Positions 16,135 through 23,415 of a DNA stretch of 25,380 nt are shown in pieces. The position numbers were made by a program, and so were the translations under genes. The first letter of the stretch is position 1. Every line of letters begins with the position of its first letter. The notes under the pieces are model-generated. The model was not told where the DNA came from and did no database searches. It saw nothing but the letters and a program-made list of their open reading frames with translations. Source of the DNA: a virus. The stretch is from positions 1 to 25,380 of IMG/VR virus record IMGVR_UViG_3300047375_000354. One strand, written 5' to 3'.

Positions 16135-16339
16135 ACAACTTCCTCCGAATAACTTTAGTTGGGGGAACAGTAGGGCGCCTTGTGGCTATGTGTTGTTCAA
16201 CGTTATAAACACCTTTATATTTTATAAAGCCGTTCTTTTCGTTTCCTAAATAACACTCAGCGCAAAAGTAGGTTTTACAGTCGTGAATTACTGCGGCTGC
16301 ATCCCCACACTGAATACACTCCTTAGTTTGACTTTGCAT
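16127..16339 (-). CDS. Small zinc-ribbon-like protein
   Basis: The protein has 70 residues from the ATG at 16339. Two CxxC pairs, CIQCGDAA and CAECYLG, are separated by about 15 residues (AVIHDCKTYF), a typical four-cysteine zinc site. The C-terminal half is basic (ATRRPTVPPTKVIRRKLYG). An in-frame TTG at 16366 would add nine basic residues, but AGAGG sits at a good distance before the ATG at 16339, so I prefer the shorter form. It overlaps the methyltransferase end by 17 nt and the endonuclease I start by 8 nt. It probably binds nucleic acid or protein; the function is unknown. Confidence 0.75.
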   Translation of the reverse strand: MQSQTKECIQCGDAAAVIHDCKTYFCAECYLGNEKNGFIKYKGVYNVEQHIATRRPTVPPTKVIRRKLYG

Positions 16340-17726
16340 CTTCAGCCTCTTGAATTTTTTCTCCAATCCAACGCATCACAGGCACTGCCATAGAGTTACC
16401 CATGACCTTGTATCTTGGGCCATTTGGGCATTCTTCAGCGGGCTTGTTACGCCAAGGGATTTGAGTATAGTTGTCGGGGAAGCCTTGAAGTCTTTCTGTT
16501 TCCATAGGAATCAATCTTCGAAGCTCTGTTTTAGATCTAACAGCAGGTAGGTTGTCACCCATCTCTGCCCTTAGTGTTCCAGATATTTCGGACTCTCCAT
16601 TATTTCCAAAATTTCTAGCAATACTGCCCGGTTCAAACGCAACATAAGTTGTTTGCTTCATTCCAGGATTTGCAGAAAGAGCTCCACTGTAGGGCATTTC
16701 TCTAACTTCATCTCTGGAGTTTTGTGCAAAGGCAACAGCATGTTGATCAGTAGCATTTAGAGTAAATGATAAGTCGGTATCCCAACCGCTACCTTGTGGG
16801 CCGTTCTCATCCTTACGCCCTATCATATTTCCTTGAAGGGCTATAGCAGGGGGATTGTTACCACCACTTCCACCAAGCTTGAGTGTAGGTGATACGCCCC
16901 AATGAACATCTGGAACGGACATATTGGATGAAAAGGCAACTACGTTTTCACAATTAGATGTAGGGCCTTTGTAATCTCTTGCCGTGAGTGTGGCTGCTAC
17001 TGGGGGAACAAAGTCAGTTATGGGGGTGTTGTTACCACCAGTACCCCAGAAAGCCGTAACAGTATTAGAAACGTCTATTGGTTTGACGGTTCCATCTTTG
17101 CCTGTTCTATCGTTGTACGCAACGCTTCCTCTAGTTTGGGTGGTAAGACTTTCCCTCTTTTGCTTGCTCGTCGTAGTATCCCCTCGCAAGCTTTCTGGCT
17201 CAAATAGAAGTTTTGTGGCACTTTCCCATGTACCAATACATCCGACAACGAACACACGGCGGCGGCGCTGTGCCACTCCTGAGAACTGAGCGTCCAAGAT
17301 TCTCCATGAGAAACTATACCCGAGTTCTTGAAGCCCCCCGATGAAGGAGCCAAAATCCCGTCCTCCCCCCGAACTAAGGACGCCGGGCACATTTTCCCAG
17401 ACGATATATTTCGGCCTGAACTTTTCAATAATTCCAAGATAGATGAGTGCGAGGTTGCCCCTTGGGTCTTCAAGGCCTTTTCTAAGCCCTGCGACTGAGA
17501 AGCTTTGGCAAGGAGTCCCTCCGACCAAAATGTCAACTGATCTTCCATCAAAATCCCACTCCTTATAATTAGTCATATCCCCAAGGTTTGGAACGTCTGG
17601 GTAATGGTAGTTTAAAACTGCGGAAGCAAATGGATCGATCTCAGAAAAAGCCAGAGGCTTCCACCCTAAGTGTTTCCACGCAACTGAGGCTGCTTCTACG
17701 CCCGAACAAACGCTTAAATAATTCAT
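16323..17726 (-). CDS. C5-cytosine DNA methyltransferase (Dcm family)
   Basis: The protein has 467 residues and transfers methyl from SAM to C5 of cytosine in DNA. Motif I is SVCSGVEAASVAWKHLGW at 5-22; motif IV is GGTPCQSFS at 69-77 with nucleophile C73; motif VI is ENVPG at 111-115; motif VIII is QRRRRVFVVG at 153-162; motifs IX and X are at 403-415 and 439-452 (RLIPMETERLQGF, YKVMGNSMAVPV). All are intact. The region between VIII and IX (about 165-398), where the target recognition domain lies, is made of about six degenerate repeats. Likely roles are protection from restriction or marking of phage DNA; no partner nuclease of a restriction system is seen. The start overlaps the Cas4-like gene stop (ATGA) after GAGGAAA. 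Confidence 0.93.
   Translation of the reverse strand: MNYLSVCSGVEAASVAWKHLGWKPLAFSEIDPFASAVLNYHYPDVPNLGDMTNYKEWDFDGRSVDILVGGTPCQSFSVAGLRKGLEDPRGNLALIYLGIIEKFRPKYIVWENVPGVLSSGGGRDFGSFIGGLQELGYSFSWRILDAQFSGVAQRRRRVFVVGCIGTWESATKLLFEPESLRGDTTTSKQKRESLTTQTRGSVAYNDRTGKDGTVKPIDVSNTVTAFWGTGGNNTPITDFVPPVAATLTARDYKGPTSNCENVVAFSSNMSVPDVHWGVSPTLKLGGSGGNNPPAIALQGNMIGRKDENGPQGSGWDTDLSFTLNATDQHAVAFAQNSRDEVREMPYSGALSANPGMKQTTYVAFEPGSIARNFGNNGESEISGTLRAEMGDNLPAVRSKTELRRLIPMETERLQGFPDNYTQIPWRNKPAEECPNGPRYKVMGNSMAVPVMRWIGEKIQEAEDAKSN
17075..17548 (-). CDS. Possible overprinted gene inside the methyltransferase gene (+1 frame)
   Basis: This is a 157-codon open frame on the same strand as the methyltransferase gene, entirely inside it, shifted one base. 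The ATG at 17548 is preceded by AAGGAG at 17559-17564, 10 nt away; a TTG at 17551 is also possible. The product contains ILAPSSGGFKNSG, SWTLSSQEW, AAAVCSLSDVL and then NFYLSQKACEGILRRASKRG. I recall the last two parts as hallmarks of a small protein often annotated in phages alongside Dcm (LSxKACxGILRRAxKRGKxLP). Because conserved methyltransferase motifs force conserved shadow sequence, those annotations may themselves be shadows. The ribosome site and the long open frame are seen here; translation is inference. Confidence 0.4.
   Translation of the reverse strand: MEDQLTFWSEGLLAKASQSQGLEKALKTQGATSHSSILELLKSSGRNISSGKMCPASLVRGEDGILAPSSGGFKNSGIVSHGESWTLSSQEWHSAAAVCSLSDVLVHGKVPQNFYLSQKACEGILRRASKRGKVLPPKLEEALRTTIEQAKMEPSNQ
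17559..17564 (-). promoter_or_regulatory. Internal Shine-Dalgarno AAGGAG within the methyltransferase gene
   Basis: AAGGAG on the minus strand, ten bases before an ATG (17548) and seven before a TTG (17551) that open the +1 frame. In the methyltransferase frame it encodes Lys-Glu in a non-catalytic loop, where other codons would serve. Confidence 0.45.
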
Positions 17727-18586
17727 AGCGTTTCCTCATTGTATTCTGAGTACCAATAGTGTCTTGGCTGTAGTGCTTTGGAGCCTGTCTGAGGCTTGTA
17801 GACTGCATCAGGCCAACATTCGGCTTTGTAAGAACAAAATCCACAAGTGGTGTGAAGTCTCTTTGAACCAGTAGGAGTTCGTCTAAATAATTCTTCAGTA
17901 GGCTCAAAACATCTCTTAAACGGAGCGTCACTGCTAACCGTTTTTATAGTATTCACTATTTGTTCTTGTAATTTCTTTTCTTCAGTAGGCGTGGGTTTGG
18001 CATCTACAACCTTCAACTCACCGGTGCTTTTGTTAACTACTATCCAACCACCTTGAGGCTGATTTGTACCCTTGGCGTAGCCCAAAAGTTGTGCCGTGTA
18101 TCCGAAGGAATCATCCTTGGCTATGCCAGCCCAACCATCTTGGAATTTGTTATCAAATGCCCAAGGAGAAGCAGACTTCGTGTCGTAAACCTTGCCATCT
18201 ATCTCAATGTCATTCTCGCCCTCAATGGTTTGCCCACCGACATCCCACTTAGCTTTTGACTTACCCCCAGTGATATTAACTTCAGCAACCTTGGCAATAA
18301 GTTCAACGATGACTTCAATAGCATCTCCAAACATCATTCTAAGGATGTGGTTGTAGGGCATTTTGCCTCTTTCAGCCCCAGACTTTTCCATTTGTAATTG
18401 GCAAAGGGGGCGCCCTATGTTGGACATTCTGAGGCGAAATCTTGTATCTCTTGGGGTGAGTTGCTTTTTAAGGCACTCCTTAAACATCTCCCCTGCATCT
18501 TCGATCCACTGATCATCAACAGCAAGGTTCTCTCCATTAGAGAGCCTATCCATCGTCATACGGAGTTGGGATTCTAAAATGTTCAT
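17723..18586 (-). CDS. Cas4/RecB-like PD-(D/E)XK nuclease with Fe-S-type cysteines
   Basis: The protein has 287 residues. RecB-family nuclease motifs appear in order: FGDAIEV at 86-92 (G-x-x-x-E), GEND at 123-126 with D126, VYDTKS at 133-138 giving D135-x-K137, and QLLGY at 166-170 (QxxxY). Four cysteines fit the Cas4/AddB iron-sulfur arrangement: C62 in GRPLCQLQ near the N-terminus and C248, C251, C257 in TCGFCSYKAECWP near the C-terminus. Such enzymes are 5'-3' or single-strand exonucleases, here probably serving phage recombination, end processing or host DNA breakdown. It follows the putative ssDNA-binding-protein gene, separated by a terminator, and has a good ribosome site (GGAGG). No CRISPR array or Cas1/Cas2 is present. 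Confidence 0.85.
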   Translation of the reverse strand: MNILESQLRMTMDRLSNGENLAVDDQWIEDAGEMFKECLKKQLTPRDTRFRLRMSNIGRPLCQLQMEKSGAERGKMPYNHILRMMFGDAIEVIVELIAKVAEVNITGGKSKAKWDVGGQTIEGENDIEIDGKVYDTKSASPWAFDNKFQDGWAGIAKDDSFGYTAQLLGYAKGTNQPQGGWIVVNKSTGELKVVDAKPTPTEEKKLQEQIVNTIKTVSSDAPFKRCFEPTEELFRRTPTGSKRLHTTCGFCSYKAECWPDAVYKPQTGSKALQPRHYWYSEYNEETL

Positions 18587-18604
18587 AGTACCTCCAAAGA
18601 TTGT

Positions 18605-18631
18605 TAAAAAAATGGGGAGCCGAAGCTCCCC
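18605..18631 (-). terminator. Rho-independent terminator after the ssDNA-binding-protein gene
   Basis: On the minus strand GGGGAGC, a TTCG tetraloop and GCTCCCC form a perfect 7-bp stem (18614-18631), followed by a run of seven T residues (complement of 18606-18612). It lies between the stop at 18649 and the Cas4-like start at 18586. The downstream genes have no obvious promoter, so partial read-through is likely. Confidence 0.9.
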
Positions 18632-18648
18632 TAAGTTGGGGAGGTATT

Positions 18649-19488
18649 CTATGCGTCTTGCAGATCTTCTTCCAAACTTGAGACACTTGCGATTGCATCA
18701 ATTGCATCATCGTCCGTTTGAGATTGTCGCAATGCTTTTTGGTGCATTGAGTCAACCAAGTTGTTCTCAGCCTCAATCATACTTCCAATGACTTTCATCG
18801 TGTCAAAAGTCTTTTGGTCTAATGGGAGAGCCTTAGATAGCTTTGGCTTAAAGTGCATAACGTAGTAGTACACTGAGCCATTTTTAAGTTCTTCAGCCGA
18901 AACTTCAGCCTCATAATCATAGAAGTTACTGCCTCTTGGAAGACGTTTGATATACTCATCTTCGAAGGGATTAAAATTGGTGCCTTTAAGCATTAGGATG
19001 GCGGGCGTAGGTTCTACTGTAACTTCATCACCAGTTGCGTTCTTACCAGTGTAACTGATCAAAGCACGAACCTGACGAAAACACGTTGTGTTCTCATGCT
19101 TCTTTTTAATCTCTTCACTAGCGTCACGAAGTTCTTTGCTAGTCGGCTTTCCACAACGAATTCCACCCTTCATATCCCTAGCCTCACAACGGAAATTAGG
19201 AATTAAAAGAGTTTTATTTGCCACGCCTTTGGCTGCAGGATCGTATTGAATCCATTGAAACATTTGACTGAGGGGGCGTATTGTCACCTTCTCAGCAAAC
19301 ACTGGCTCATCCGTATTGGTCAAATAGAGTTGGCCAATTGGTAAGGAGTTTCCTTGCTCATCCTTTCGATCTTGATTTGCCTTCAACTTTGGAAGTCTAG
19401 CATTGTTGGTATTCTCTTTTGCGTTTCCACCTAAGAGGGCAGCCAATTTAGCTTCTTCGTTTGGGTCTACTGCTACTAATTCATTCAT
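18649..19488 (-). CDS. Putative single-stranded DNA-binding protein
   Basis: The protein has 279 residues. The N-terminal 45 residues are polar; the middle (about 50-235) is mixed beta-rich, with four cysteines (C99, C107 by my count, and others near GIRCGKPT and TTCFRQVRALISYTGK) that could bind zinc. The C-terminal 35 residues are Asp/Glu rich and end SSLEEDLQDA, an acidic tail as in T7 gp2.5 and other SSBs that recruits partner proteins. It has its own promoter with a TGACACT element and its own strong terminator, consistent with an abundantly made protein, and it sits between the DNA polymerase and the nuclease. GAGGA lies 7 nt before the ATG. No decisive domain is visible; another replication accessory role is possible. 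Confidence 0.55.
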   Translation of the reverse strand: MNELVAVDPNEEAKLAALLGGNAKENTNNARLPKLKANQDRKDEQGNSLPIGQLYLTNTDEPVFAEKVTIRPLSQMFQWIQYDPAAKGVANKTLLIPNFRCEARDMKGGIRCGKPTSKELRDASEEIKKKHENTTCFRQVRALISYTGKNATGDEVTVEPTPAILMLKGTNFNPFEDEYIKRLPRGSNFYDYEAEVSAEELKNGSVYYYVMHFKPKLSKALPLDQKTFDTMKVIGSMIEAENNLVDSMHQKALRQSQTDDDAIDAIASVSSLEEDLQDA

Positions 19489-19528
19489 ATATTTGTCCTC
19501 AATGACTTTTTTTGTCTCTGTAAAGATG

Positions 19529-19564
19529 ACAGTACATTAATTAGTGTCATAGGTCAACACTAAT
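19529..19564 (-). promoter_or_regulatory. Promoter P1 with TGACACT element and operator-like palindrome
   Basis: Minus strand: -35 TTGACC (19552-19557), 17-nt spacer, -10 TACTGT (19529-19534), about 34 nt leader to the ATG at 19488. The spacer holds TGACACTAATTA. An 8-bp perfect inverted repeat, ATTAGTGT (19540-19547) and ACACTAAT (19557-19564), straddles the -35 box, suggesting a dimeric repressor site. It overlaps the last codons of the polymerase gene. Confidence 0.7.
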
Positions 19565-21655
19565 ATCCTGTGTATCCATCCAATTGGGGCCGATTTCTGC
19601 CTCAACATCTAATGGAATATTTACTTTAAAATTAAACCTTTCAAATATTTCATCATCAATATCTCGCATAGCCCAAGTTAAGGCTTTAACGACATCTGTG
19701 CTTTCACCTGGAAAAACATCGACCACGAGTGAGTCGTGTACAGTCAGAATAAGCTTTGATTTCAATCTGTTATCTTTGAACCTTCTAAACGCTCGGACAC
19801 ATGCCACAACCATGATGTCAGCCGTAGCAAATGACTGACAAGGATAATTAACAATGTTGGTTTGGTTTGTTACTCTGCCACCCCTCAACCTTTTAACATT
19901 TGGAAATGCAAACTCTCTGCCACTAGGAGTCTTGATTACACCATCTTTAAGAGCGTCCGTTGTTAGTGTCGTATGCCATTTTTTAAGACCATCATAAACG
20001 TTGAAGAACTCTTTAAAATAGGTCTGTACATGAGGGGGTTCCCCCATCCCCATCCCGCCATATAACGGGGCGAACGTAAATTGTTTCGAGGCTTGGCGGA
20101 GATCTTTAGAAACATCCTTTGGAGCACACCGATAAATAATAGAGGCAGTCTGTCGATGTATGTCTTTGCCGTTGAGGATATCATCTTTTATTTGTTGATC
20201 CCCAGACAGCAGCCCCGCCACTCTGAATTCCAATCCTGAGTAGTCCATTTCTAAAGTCTGGCCACCCTCAAATCGAGAGACTACACACCTCCGAACTGGA
20301 AATTTCTTAGGTTGGTTTTGAAAATTTGGATTGCTCGATGACAGCCTACCAGTACGGGTAGTGCATTGATTAAACTGTGCGTGAAGAATTCCATCTGAGC
20401 GAACCCAAGTTCGAATGCCCTTTATAGACGTATCTATATAGTTGCTTACAGCATGGAGCCTAGTAATCTTTGTTAGGAACTCAATTGCCTTTTTGTTCTC
20501 TTTAAGTTCAGCCTGCTTAATCAAATTTTTGATTGTAATCTTATCTGTCTTGAACCCATTTATTGAGACATCTTTAACACCCTCTGGGATAAGTTTAAGT
20601 CCAGCAACTTTGTCAGTATTAGTAAGAAGGAAACCCCTCTTCTTGCACTCTGAACACCCAGTAATATTTTTGTAGGGCGTTCCATCCTTTTTAAATTTCT
20701 GGTACTGCCCCTTGCCATTACAAGTATTGCAGTGGTGTGCAATCGTCCTTTTAATAACCTTGGTTTGATACTTAACTGTATTGTTAAATTGATCTGGTTT
20801 CATAAACCGTGGGGGGAGGGGTCTGCCTCTTCCGTTGGTGCCAATGTTAAATATTCTTTTCCACGCATCCCTATCCAAAACTTCCCTACTATATATAACC
20901 TTGGTCATATCTTGCCCACTGTGAAGGTTAATAGGGGTATCTCCCATCACCTCTGCCACCAACGTGTCCAAATCTATTTTTAATTGCTTTCGCTCAGTCT
21001 CTAGCTCTTGCTCAACAACATCTAGCATTGGGAGGTCTATTTTAATTCCGTTACTCTCAATCTCAGTAAGGAATAAAAGCATCTCATTCATCAGTTGAAA
21101 TATTGGTTTTAGGCTAGTGTTATCGGGTTGATTGAGTTCATCGATCTGAGCCAAATAAATCTCTGCACATGACTGAACGTCAGCATCGAGGTATTCCAAA
21201 ACCGTATCCAAAGGCATTGCCTCAAACCCTGTGCCACCCTTGAAGAGTTCATCTACTAGGGCATCTTTCTTCCTAGTAACATCTCGTCTTTCTGCGGTTT
21301 CTTTGAGACTTTTTCTTACATCCAAGCCCCTTGCAAAAATGTACTCTCCAATCATCGTGCAATAGACGGGTGGGCATTCGAAACCTGTCGCTACAAGATA
21401 AGAATAATCAAACTTAGCATTATGGCAGACCAACAAGTCTGCATCTGCCAAATCTGCTTTTAAGTCCTCTGGGGTATCTGCTACTTGTTGCTCATCGTGA
21501 AAGAAAATAGATCGTTTTAACTCACCCAACACTCCATTATCGATCATCAACCACCCGGCAGCCACGATCTTATTGTGAGGGTTGTACGGACTATTATCTT
21601 TCTGACCATCCATATTTTGGACAGTGGTTTCTAAATCTAAAACAATAACCTTCAT
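19547..21655 (-). CDS. Family-A DNA polymerase with DnaJ-like zinc finger
   Basis: The protein has 702 residues from the ATG at 21655; that start begins directly with the exonuclease motif and falls 4 nt after the deaminase stop, whereas an upstream in-frame codon at 21721 would add 22 non-family residues. 3'-5' exonuclease: LDLE at 6-9, NAKFD at 79-83, YLDAD at 155-159. Insert: CNTCNGKG at 309-316 (C309, C312) and CSECKKRGF at 334-342 (C334, C337), a two-CxxC DnaJ-type zinc site. Polymerase: TGRLSSSNPNFQNQ at 435-448, motif A DYSGLEFR (D471), motif B RQASKQFTFAPLYG at 520-533 (K524, Phe528 at the E. coli F762 position), motif C VHDS (D641, Ser where most have Glu). All catalytic aspartates are intact. 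It replicates the phage genome. The zinc insert matches what I recall for phage HMO-2011. Confidence 0.95.
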   Translation of the reverse strand: MKVIVLDLETTVQNMDGQKDNSPYNPHNKIVAAGWLMIDNGVLGELKRSIFFHDEQQVADTPEDLKADLADADLLVCHNAKFDYSYLVATGFECPPVYCTMIGEYIFARGLDVRKSLKETAERRDVTRKKDALVDELFKGGTGFEAMPLDTVLEYLDADVQSCAEIYLAQIDELNQPDNTSLKPIFQLMNEMLLFLTEIESNGIKIDLPMLDVVEQELETERKQLKIDLDTLVAEVMGDTPINLHSGQDMTKVIYSREVLDRDAWKRIFNIGTNGRGRPLPPRFMKPDQFNNTVKYQTKVIKRTIAHHCNTCNGKGQYQKFKKDGTPYKNITGCSECKKRGFLLTNTDKVAGLKLIPEGVKDVSINGFKTDKITIKNLIKQAELKENKKAIEFLTKITRLHAVSNYIDTSIKGIRTWVRSDGILHAQFNQCTTRTGRLSSSNPNFQNQPKKFPVRRCVVSRFEGGQTLEMDYSGLEFRVAGLLSGDQQIKDDILNGKDIHRQTASIIYRCAPKDVSKDLRQASKQFTFAPLYGGMGMGEPPHVQTYFKEFFNVYDGLKKWHTTLTTDALKDGVIKTPSGREFAFPNVKRLRGGRVTNQTNIVNYPCQSFATADIMVVACVRAFRRFKDNRLKSKLILTVHDSLVVDVFPGESTDVVKALTWAMRDIDDEIFERFNFKVNIPLDVEAEIGPNWMDTQDISVDL

Positions 21656-21659
21656 ATTT

Positions 21660-22103
21660 TTATATGATGTTAAGATATTTGAATGGGCTGAATTCAACGT
21701 ATTCAATTTGTGACTCCTCAATTATTATTTGCGCTTCTTTGAAGTTGTACCGATCTATTGGATCTGCACTTGGTGGTGGCGCGATTAGTTTTGTTATTCC
21801 GCTTGATAAGATTGCCTTTGTGCAGGCTAAACAGGGGTGGTGAGTTACAAGCATAGTCGCAGAGCGAAGACCCCAACCATGCTTTGCGAAGTCTGCTATT
21901 GCCGCCTGTTCTGCGTGAACCATGCAAATGTGTTTGTCAGAGAAATTAAGATTTCTTGAATGTCTAATTTGGGTGGGAAACCTATTCGTGTATAAAAGTT
22001 TGGCACCATCAGTCACCGTAATTAAACAACCCACTTTTGTATCAGGATCGTCAGAATATTTTTGGGCATACTTTCTCGCTGAGAAAAAATCTTTATTCAA
22101 CAT
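21660..22103 (-). CDS. dCMP deaminase-like zinc deaminase
   Basis: The protein has 147 residues from the ATG at 22103. The zinc site is intact: VHAEQAAI at 62-69 (H63, catalytic E65) and HHPCLACTKAIL at 88-99 (C91, C94). The N-terminus AQKYSDDPDTKVGCLI is typical of the deoxycytidylate deaminase group, which makes dUMP from dCMP to feed dTTP synthesis. It overlaps the helicase stop by 11 nt. An in-frame ATG at 22145 would add 14 residues deeper inside the helicase gene; the shorter start fits the family better. It is followed at once by the polymerase gene. No thymidylate synthase is seen in the window. Confidence 0.88.
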   Translation of the reverse strand: MLNKDFFSARKYAQKYSDDPDTKVGCLITVTDGAKLLYTNRFPTQIRHSRNLNFSDKHICMVHAEQAAIADFAKHGWGLRSATMLVTHHPCLACTKAILSSGITKLIAPPPSADPIDRYNFKEAQIIIEESQIEYVEFSPFKYLNII

Positions 22104-23319
22104 AGCGAGAGGTATCACCTTCCAAGCTACAGATGATCGTTCCATGCCATCCAGACAGCTTATTTTTGCTGACGGTTAAGTATCTGGTGTTATCTGGTTC
22201 ACTGTCATCCACATCACCCTGTTCATGCTTCCCTATGCCGATACACAAATCGAGTTCTGCCATTTTACCGATTTTGGAACCTTCCATATCGAACCCCGAT
22301 AGGCGAACCTTACCTCTGGCTTCGGCACTTGCTTGGCTAACTGTGATCAACCCAACTTGCTGGCGTTTTGCCAATTCTCGCAAAGACTGAAACAGCCCCC
22401 TCAAACGCTCATGGCTTGAGTTGAAAGATCCATTAATCTGGCACTTGTCACCTTGATCCAAGATAAGGATGTCACAACCTTCATGCTCAATGTAGGATTC
22501 TATTTTAGCCAAATCCCACTCTTGAACGTCCTGCATTGTTATATTGTTTTCGATGGTGCTAAACCTACCAACTGCCTCAGAGGGGTTCTTGGCAATTTCT
22601 TCTCTTGTCATTCCAGAGTAGGCTTGAATAGAGCGAAGCATCGTGCGTTCAGTCTCTTCCTCATTACCTAAGTAGATAACCCTAGCACCTTGTTCAGCAA
22701 ACCCACCGGGGCCACAACAAAGGCTAATAGCAAAAGCTGACTTACCTGTTTCGGGCAACGCCATAACAGCCATAAACTCTCCTGGACCGATACCATATAC
22801 GGAACGGCTCAGAGTGGATATGTTGAACTTCCATCTGTTTTCGTTTGAGGTTTTAAATAGGAGTTTTTCAATGTTCTTAGTGGTAGGCTCACCAAACTCA
22901 GAGGGCATCATCCCATCTTTGGTGGTATCGATTAAAGACTTCAGCCGATCAAAAGCATCTGGCATCCCCTCAGTAATCTCGATGCCAAGGTTTGCAATCT
23001 TGGTGCCTATATCACGCTTCCACAACTCTTTGACGTAATGGGTGGCAACCTCATTACCTAGCTCTGACGCTCTGTCGATTGACTCTATCTGTTGTCGAAC
23101 ATCGTTTTGTTCAGATTGAGTAGCAACAGGATTTGCTTGCAGCCAACAGGCGTAGAGGTCTGTAGTAGATAGGTTAGAAGAAAACTTATCATGGGCATCT
23201 GATATGCACCGATATAAGTTTTTGTAATTTCCCTGGAATAATGAGGACTTTAAATTAGTCTTTTGTTCCTTGAAAAAATCGTAGTCGAGTAGTTTTTTTA
23301 ATACTAATGTGTCCATCAT
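22093..23319 (-). CDS. DnaB-like replicative helicase
   Basis: The protein has 408 residues. An N-terminal helical region (1-165) resembles a reduced DnaB N-domain. The RecA-like C-domain has ALPETGKSAFA with Walker A residues at 187-194 (G192, K193, S194; the usual first Gly is Ala), NEEE at 219-222, Walker B CDILILDQGDK at 282-292 with D288, GLITVSQAS at 323-331 (the Q motif of DnaB H3/H4) and YLTVSKNKLSG at 380-390 (arginine-finger/KNR region). It unwinds DNA ahead of the polymerase as a hexamer. It is encoded apart from the primase, unlike the fused T7 gp4. It has its own TGACACT promoter and a leader of about 23 nt. Two adjacent ATGs (23319, 23316) can serve as start. Confidence 0.9.
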   Translation of the reverse strand: MMDTLVLKKLLDYDFFKEQKTNLKSSLFQGNYKNLYRCISDAHDKFSSNLSTTDLYACWLQANPVATQSEQNDVRQQIESIDRASELGNEVATHYVKELWKRDIGTKIANLGIEITEGMPDAFDRLKSLIDTTKDGMMPSEFGEPTTKNIEKLLFKTSNENRWKFNISTLSRSVYGIGPGEFMAVMALPETGKSAFAISLCCGPGGFAEQGARVIYLGNEEETERTMLRSIQAYSGMTREEIAKNPSEAVGRFSTIENNITMQDVQEWDLAKIESYIEHEGCDILILDQGDKCQINGSFNSSHERLRGLFQSLRELAKRQQVGLITVSQASAEARGKVRLSGFDMEGSKIGKMAELDLCIGIGKHEQGDVDDSEPDNTRYLTVSKNKLSGWHGTIICSLEGDTSRYVE

Positions 23320-23348
23320 GTCATCCCTAGTGACTTAGTTAGTGAGGC

Positions 23349-23377
23349 AAAGTACCATAATTAGTGTCACAAGGGAA
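23349..23377 (-). promoter_or_regulatory. Promoter P2 with TGACACT element (helicase)
   Basis: Minus strand: -10 TACTTT (23349-23354) preceded by TGG (extended -10), 17-nt spacer containing TGACACTAATTA, and a poor -35 TTCCCT (23372-23377). The TGACACT lies at the same distance from the -10 as in P1 and P3. The weak -35 suggests either activation by a bound protein or reliance on the extended -10. Confidence 0.65.
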
Positions 23378-23380
23378 GGT

Positions 23381-23406
23381 AAAAAAAACCCCTCCAAAAA
23401 GAAGGG
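23381..23406 (-). terminator. Rho-independent terminator upstream of the helicase promoter
   Basis: Minus strand: CCCCTTC, a TTTTT loop, GGAGGGG (7-bp stem with one G-T pair), then eight T residues. It ends the primase transcript after the small gene at 23416 and lies just before promoter P2, so helicase expression is uncoupled from the primase. Confidence 0.88.
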
Positions 23407-23415
23407 GCTTTAATT

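Noticed and set aside
17723-18586. A CRISPR-Cas system suggested by the Cas4-like protein
   Set aside because: No repeat array and no other cas genes; Cas4-like nucleases are common alone in phages.
21656-21721. 22-residue N-terminal extension of the DNA polymerase
   Set aside because: It overlaps the deaminase gene and precedes the exonuclease motif that normally begins the protein.
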